Source of the DNA: Lentinus brumalis
Lineage: Eukaryota; Basidiomycota; Agaricomycetes; Polyporales; Polyporaceae
Assembly (NCBI GenBank): GCA_001792895.1
Contig: MARA01000033.1
Coordinates: 372,001 to 436,000 of the forward strand
DNA length: 64,000 nt
Reading direction: 5' to 3'
Shown here: piece by piece, positions 59,890-64,000 of the stretch
Layout of the letters: each line of letters begins with the position of its first letter
Numbering within the stretch: position 1 is the stretch's first letter
Translations under genes and position numbers: made by a program
The notes under the pieces: model-generated
What the model was told of the DNA's origin: nothing
The model's input: the letters and a program-made list of their open reading frames with translations, nothing else
Database searches by the model: none

Positions 59890-59992
59890 AAGTATCCTGA
59901 GCTCGCCTAGAACAATATGAGGAGGAGGGTATGATATGTAGTGGGTGATGGTGGTGGTAGGGATGAAGAAGTGCAAGCGGCTCGCGAGTCGC
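59890..59992 (-). repeat. F-box 5' leader repeat, copy 5 (inverted)
   Basis: The minus strand reads CCGCTTGCACTTCTTCATCC, CTACCACCACCATCACCC, then a CATATTGTTCTAGGCGAGCT segment. It is collinear with the other leaders and lies 50-150 nt before the ATG at 59839. Confidence 0.75.
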
Positions 59993-59999
59993 GGTGATT

Positions 60000-60443
60000 C
60001 CTTCAACACCGACCTTGCATCGACCTCCGCTTCCACGACCGACTCGGCTTGCAGCTGCTCGCTCTCAACATCGACTCAAAGCCACAAATGAAAGAAGGGT
60101 CGCCACCGTCCAGGAGGAGAGAACGCGCTATGTTTGCTACGGCTTACCCCATATTCTCGTCCTCGACTACACTCTCGTCAGCAACGCCCGCCCACTATAC
60201 TTCCACTCACACCAGTACTGCTTTACTTTGCGCGATGAGTACTCCCTGCTGTTCCTGCTTTCTCCAAAAGCTCGCTTCCTGTGTCGCAAGCAAGGGACCC
60301 GCCCATCCTCCCTTCTGTGGGCACTCTGTGGGTACACTTCCCGCCTCCTGCGAGAGCCTATGCTGACGATTCTGCAGGTCAAGGACTTCTGACACGTTCA
60401 GGAAGTCAACGCGAGCTCCGCATCCACCGACGCGGCCTCCATA
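60000..60443. other. Module D4 spacer, F-box-proximal part
   Basis: No gene seen. The part next to the leader (to about 60100) resembles the upstream flanks of the other F-box copies, with GTCGTGGAAGCGGAGGTCGA on the minus strand. Confidence 0.4.
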
Positions 60444-60597
60444 CCCGCCGACGCTCCGCCTTTCGCACGACGTACTCAACGCGTCGTTCGTGTAGAGGCA
60501 AAGCCTTCTTCCCAAACTCGCCAGTCCATCAGCGTCATCACCCGCCGACGCTGCGCGATGTACTCAACGCGTCGTTCGTGTAGAGCCAAAGCCTTCG
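60444..60597. repeat. Direct repeat of about 60 bp, two copies
   Basis: CCCGCCGACGCT...CTCAACGCGTCGTTCGTGTA followed by GAG(G/C)CAAAGCCTTC occurs at 60444-60509 and 60541-60597, identical over the 23-base core. It is specific to the D4 spacer. Confidence 0.8.
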
Positions 60598-60954
60598 CTC
60601 GGGAAACTCAATACCGTTATGTCGTCCGATTGACTAGCGTAAGAGGTAAGAGTCGCCAGAATTTGCCGCGTTACATTCGTCTCCATGCGATACTTGCGGA
60701 GGACCTTACACGCTATCGCCATAGGAGGAGGAGGCTCCTTCGTTCGTAATATTGGAAGGCATGTACCAGTACGGCTCGTTCTGGCGCATAAATAACACGA
60801 TAGATCTCGAACACCAGTCATATATTGCCAGTGTCGCCTGAAGTGTTGCAGTTCAACACTCCCGCCACACCGCAACCTATCGTGCACCCTTGGCAACACC
60901 ACGAATCGTACGGGTGCATCGTGCACCGGTCCTTTTCAAGATGATTTTACAGCT

Positions 60955-61112
60955 TCTGTCTGCTCGCCCGGAGCCCGTCTCCTGCCATATCGTATCCGCC
61001 AATGTTTAGGAGCCTGCACATTAAGATCTGCGGACTGTCGCCGTTGCTCTGGAACGAGGAGGAGTCTGTCAATGCACTCGATCTGCACCGTGCCGCGCAG
61101 GGCAGAGCTCAG
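60955..61112 (-). repeat. Module conserved block X, D4 copy (inverted)
   Basis: The minus strand reads ATGCTGAGCTCTGCCCTGCG, GGCACGGTGCAGATCGAGTG, then GCAGATCTTAATGTGCAGGC, AACATTGGCGGATACGA and GAGCAGACAGAAGCTG. It lies in a 64-codon frame (60936-61130, minus) beginning MRACKMLSSALRGTVQIE. Confidence 0.65.
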
Positions 61113-61679
61113 CATTTTGCAAGCCCGCATGGCGTTCTCCCGAATGCGAAGACTTCTCCATGGTCCGAGTGACGAGTCCCGTTTCGCTCGTCTCTAGAGA
61201 AAGGTGCAGGGGAATCCAGCGTTCTTCTGGTCAAGCGGATCATCCCCTTCTCCGCTGTTAATGAGGATTCGACCTTCAGGAGGACATCGCAGCAGGGAAT
61301 ATAAGGGTAGCAGACGGGCAGGCAGCGGCGGGGAAAGCATTGAGCTAGAGGACGACGAACCCGGTACAGGGATCTGGATGGCGTCGTTCCTCATATCGCC
61401 GTTCTGGTCAGGCAGCTATTGTTCGTAGGAATCTTGAAAACGTCTCTCTCACGCGCGGTGCGCTCAAGGCAGTGACACAGGATTAGTACTGCCTCACAAC
61501 GTGCACATACAGATGTATGTATATTTGAGTTCCGATCTGAACACGAACTCACTTCTTCGCGTCTGCCAGCTGGGAAGGAGCCTACGAGAGTCGTGGAGGC
61601 CGAGGACGGACAGCATCTATCGACTGCCACTTCAGCCACAGTCTGTCGACCAAGACAACCGCATCTCAGAGACGGCACC
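61113..61679. other. Module D4 spacer, D4-proximal part
   Basis: Homologous pieces are found in D1 and D2 spacers in inverted order. No intact gene. Confidence 0.4.
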
Positions 61680-64000
61680 ATGGCTTCATCTGACTCACAT
61701 GCAAGCTCGAAGATTATGCTTCAAGGGGAGGCTGAAGAACGCAAAGCCGCCTATATTGTGAGTGTCTGCGCATGCTGCCACCAGCGAGCTGAACGTCTGT
61801 TGACGATGTATGACCACTGCCAGGACGAGGAGGATGAATCGGAAACCGAGCCCGATATTATGACGTGGAGCTTTCCCAGTCCTGAGGTGAGTATCAGATC
61901 TAGTGGTCGCTGCTGTCGTCTTCGTTTCCTACGGCGTTACCAAAGAAGCTTGCGCATTCTCCGAGTTGAAAACGCCTTCGCTGCCTATATCCTCTCTCAG
62001 TGACGTCTTGATAATCTATTCGAACCTACGGAACATTATGAGTCCTAAAGGGAGCGTGCCAACGGCGGTTGCACTCGCCGCTGTCTATGTTCGGACGTCG
62101 GTACCTAGAGGCGGTGGTGGTCGGACGACCTCCTCATGCCTCGTGGTCTGGCAGTCCAAACGCGATCACCGGAGTCGCATCTATTATCTCACTGGTAGGA
62201 CCAGCCCGAACTCATCATCTTCATCCCTAGGCGATTCGGGAGGAACTGTCGAAGGAATTCACTACCGAACAGAAGGAGAAGGTGTGGGCGGAGGCTGCAG
62301 AAGCTGTGAAGGCATCTTATGACCACCTTCTGGGCCGTTGGAAGGAGGAAATGGACTCTCTGCTCATATATGTGAGTAGTACATTTACTTCCAATGTCGG
62401 CGAGCGACTCACATTCGTCTTTATTCAGGCCGGTGTCTCTTCAGCCGTGCTGACCGCGTTTAACGTCGAATCCTACCATCTGCTCCAGCCGGACCCTACG
62501 GACCCCACGCTCGCGGTACTGAAACAAATTTCCGCGCAATTGAACGCCTACACGTTCACTCCTCCTTTTCTCAACGCCACAAGTTCCACTGGGCCCGGCC
62601 ATCTCAATGAAGCACCGTTCCAGGCCCCCGCATCCGCCGTCTGGTTGAACTCGTTGTGGTTCTCCAGCTTGGTGTTCAGCTTCGCCTCGGCCTTACTCGC
62701 CCTGTTCGTCAAGCAGTGGATCTACGAAGCACTGGTCCCAGGAACCTCCCGTGAGAGCGCGCGGCTGCGGCAGTACCGCTTCGACGGGCTGCTGAAATGG
62801 CGCGTTGGGACGGTGGTCGTTGTTCTACCTATACTGCTCCAACTCGCTTCCGTCCTCTTCCTCGCAGGGTTACTGGTCCTCCTTTGGACGTTGCACAACA
62901 TCGTGGCTGCCATCATGTCGGTCTTGGTTGGTCTCGTCTTCACCTTCGTCATCGGCTTCACCCTCCTCCCGGTCTTCAAGAGCGACTGCTCTTACCGGTC
63001 ACCTGCATCCTTCGCCATCTATGCCGTGCTCAGAGTCGCCCGCAACGAGGTTATGCGGGGGATTCGTGGCGTCTGTAAGGTGATATATCTGTGGTCGATG
63101 CGATGGGAGGCAGAGGCGTTGATCTATGCCTATCGTGCCCAGTTTGTGCGACTGAGTGACTTCGCATACGAGGCCTACGATAGCATGCCGACATGGCGTG
63201 GCCGGGACCAGAACGACATTTACCGGTATCATGGCGATCTCAGTCGTGCCATAATCACGACCGCGTATTCCACCACCGCGGATAAGAAGTTCCTATCCTC
63301 TATGCCCGTCATCTTCTCCGACCTGCCCCCAGAGCAAGTGCCGAAATGCTTCCAAGACATACACAACTTCATGCAGGCAGAGTGGGGACACTGGCATCTT
63401 CCAGATCGTCTGCAGCTGGAAGATGGAATCACGTTGCCCTTGTGCGCGACATACGGCATCCGCCATATGCTTGCAAGGTCTGACCGGGGTGCCGACTGGT
63501 GGGCTAACGATGCAAGAATCATCTTCCGTCATTACTTCCTCGGTAACGAGACGACCGATAAGTTCGCGGAGCTCGCCTGCAAGACGATCTGTCACTATGC
63601 TGTCCAAAGTCGCGCGTCCCGCCGTGCGTTCGCCCTTGCATACAAGACACTCAAGTTGATGTACGACAGGCAAGGCGCTCGCCACACATATGATACCCTG
63701 GCCTACGGTGCGTATACATGAGATCATATGTTAGGGGGCACAGCTGACTTGCATTTGTATCTTCAGCTAAGGCGATGTACGAGGTGGAACTGGCCGCGTG
63801 GGATCCGTCTCTGGGCTTTGTGACGTTCAGAGATACGACCCAGGCCATTTACGTGCTTCTGCACATCGTTCGCGCGACGATATCCGGCCAATCCCGGCTC
63901 ACTCCCTCGCAGACTGATGCCATGCTTGCATGGGGTCAGCAAGAACTGACCCGTTTGCGTGAGTGGTTGCACGGTCTCGACTGGACCGGGCTCCACAAGG
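61680..64000 (+). CDS. DUF6535 membrane protein, copy D4, cut by right edge
   Basis: ATG at 61680. Exons 61680-61757, 61824-61886, 62231-62371, 62429-63717, then 63777 to the edge, all in phase with D1 and D3. The second intron is long (344 nt), as in the other copies (about 240-280 nt). Features: TWSFPSPE, LGRWKEEMDSLLIY, AGVSSAVLTAFNVESY, SLWFSSLVFSFASALLALF and two further hydrophobic segments, then PTWRGRDQNDIY and TTAYSTTADKK. The last visible exon begins AKAMYEVELAAWDPS and is open to base 64000; roughly 100 residues are missing by comparison with D3. No damage is seen. It is divergent from the intact F-box gene at 58.1-59.8 kb. Confidence 0.87.

Overview
This is nuclear DNA of a mushroom-forming basidiomycete (Agaricomycetes; a wood-decay lineage such as Polyporales would fit, but that is inference). 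The grounds are GC-rich sequence, many very short GT-AG introns of about 50-70 nt, and gene families expanded in that class: FunK1 kinases, multi-exon cytochrome P450s, DUF6535 and DUF6533 membrane proteins, and fast-evolving F-box proteins. There is no bacterial-type operon, CRISPR array or insertion sequence, and no tRNA or rRNA gene was recognised.

Left part (1-28.4 kb). A decayed FunK1 kinase runs off the left edge. A P450 with three single-base lesions (2.94-5.44 kb, +) follows. Next is an Edc1/PNRC-like mRNA-decapping activator (8.66-10.04 kb, -) inside a long low-complexity neighbourhood, then about 7.7 kb in which no gene is recognisable. A divergent pair comes next: a small membrane protein (-) and a fused betaine-lipid (DGTS) synthase (+, 18.4-21.2 kb). 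Two intact 14-exon P450 paralogs (-, 21.4-23.8 and 24.65-27.1 kb) and a P450 relic follow. The outer P450 copies lie in inverted orientation about 20 kb apart and share promoter sequence.

Right part (28.8-64 kb). This is dominated by repeats of a two-gene module: a DUF6535 multi-pass membrane-protein gene head-to-head with an F-box gene, separated by roughly 1.4-2.6 kb. Four modules are visible (D1-D4); the right-most is inverted as a whole. Each intergenic spacer carries a conserved block, and each F-box copy has the same C/T/A-rich 5' leader (a fifth leader precedes an F-box relic at 32 kb). Two DUF6535 genes are intact (D1, D3), D4 is open to the right edge, and D2 has a one-base frameshift. 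Only one module F-box (58.1-59.8 kb) is intact; the others are frameshifted, deleted or chimeric. Among the modules lie an intact F-box gene of related type (28.8 kb), another F-box gene (38.0 kb), a 2-oxoglutarate/Fe(II) oxygenase (40.0 kb), an unknown three-exon gene (30.9 kb), a tiny single-pass membrane protein (54.5 kb) and a DUF6533 seven-helix-type membrane protein (55.2-57.0 kb).

Taken together: single-copy conserved genes (lipid remodelling, RNA decay) sit beside duplicated, rapidly turning-over accessory genes. Intron positions were placed by eye using reading phase, paralog comparison and splice consensus. Names for the module genes rest on recognisable family motifs, not on searches.
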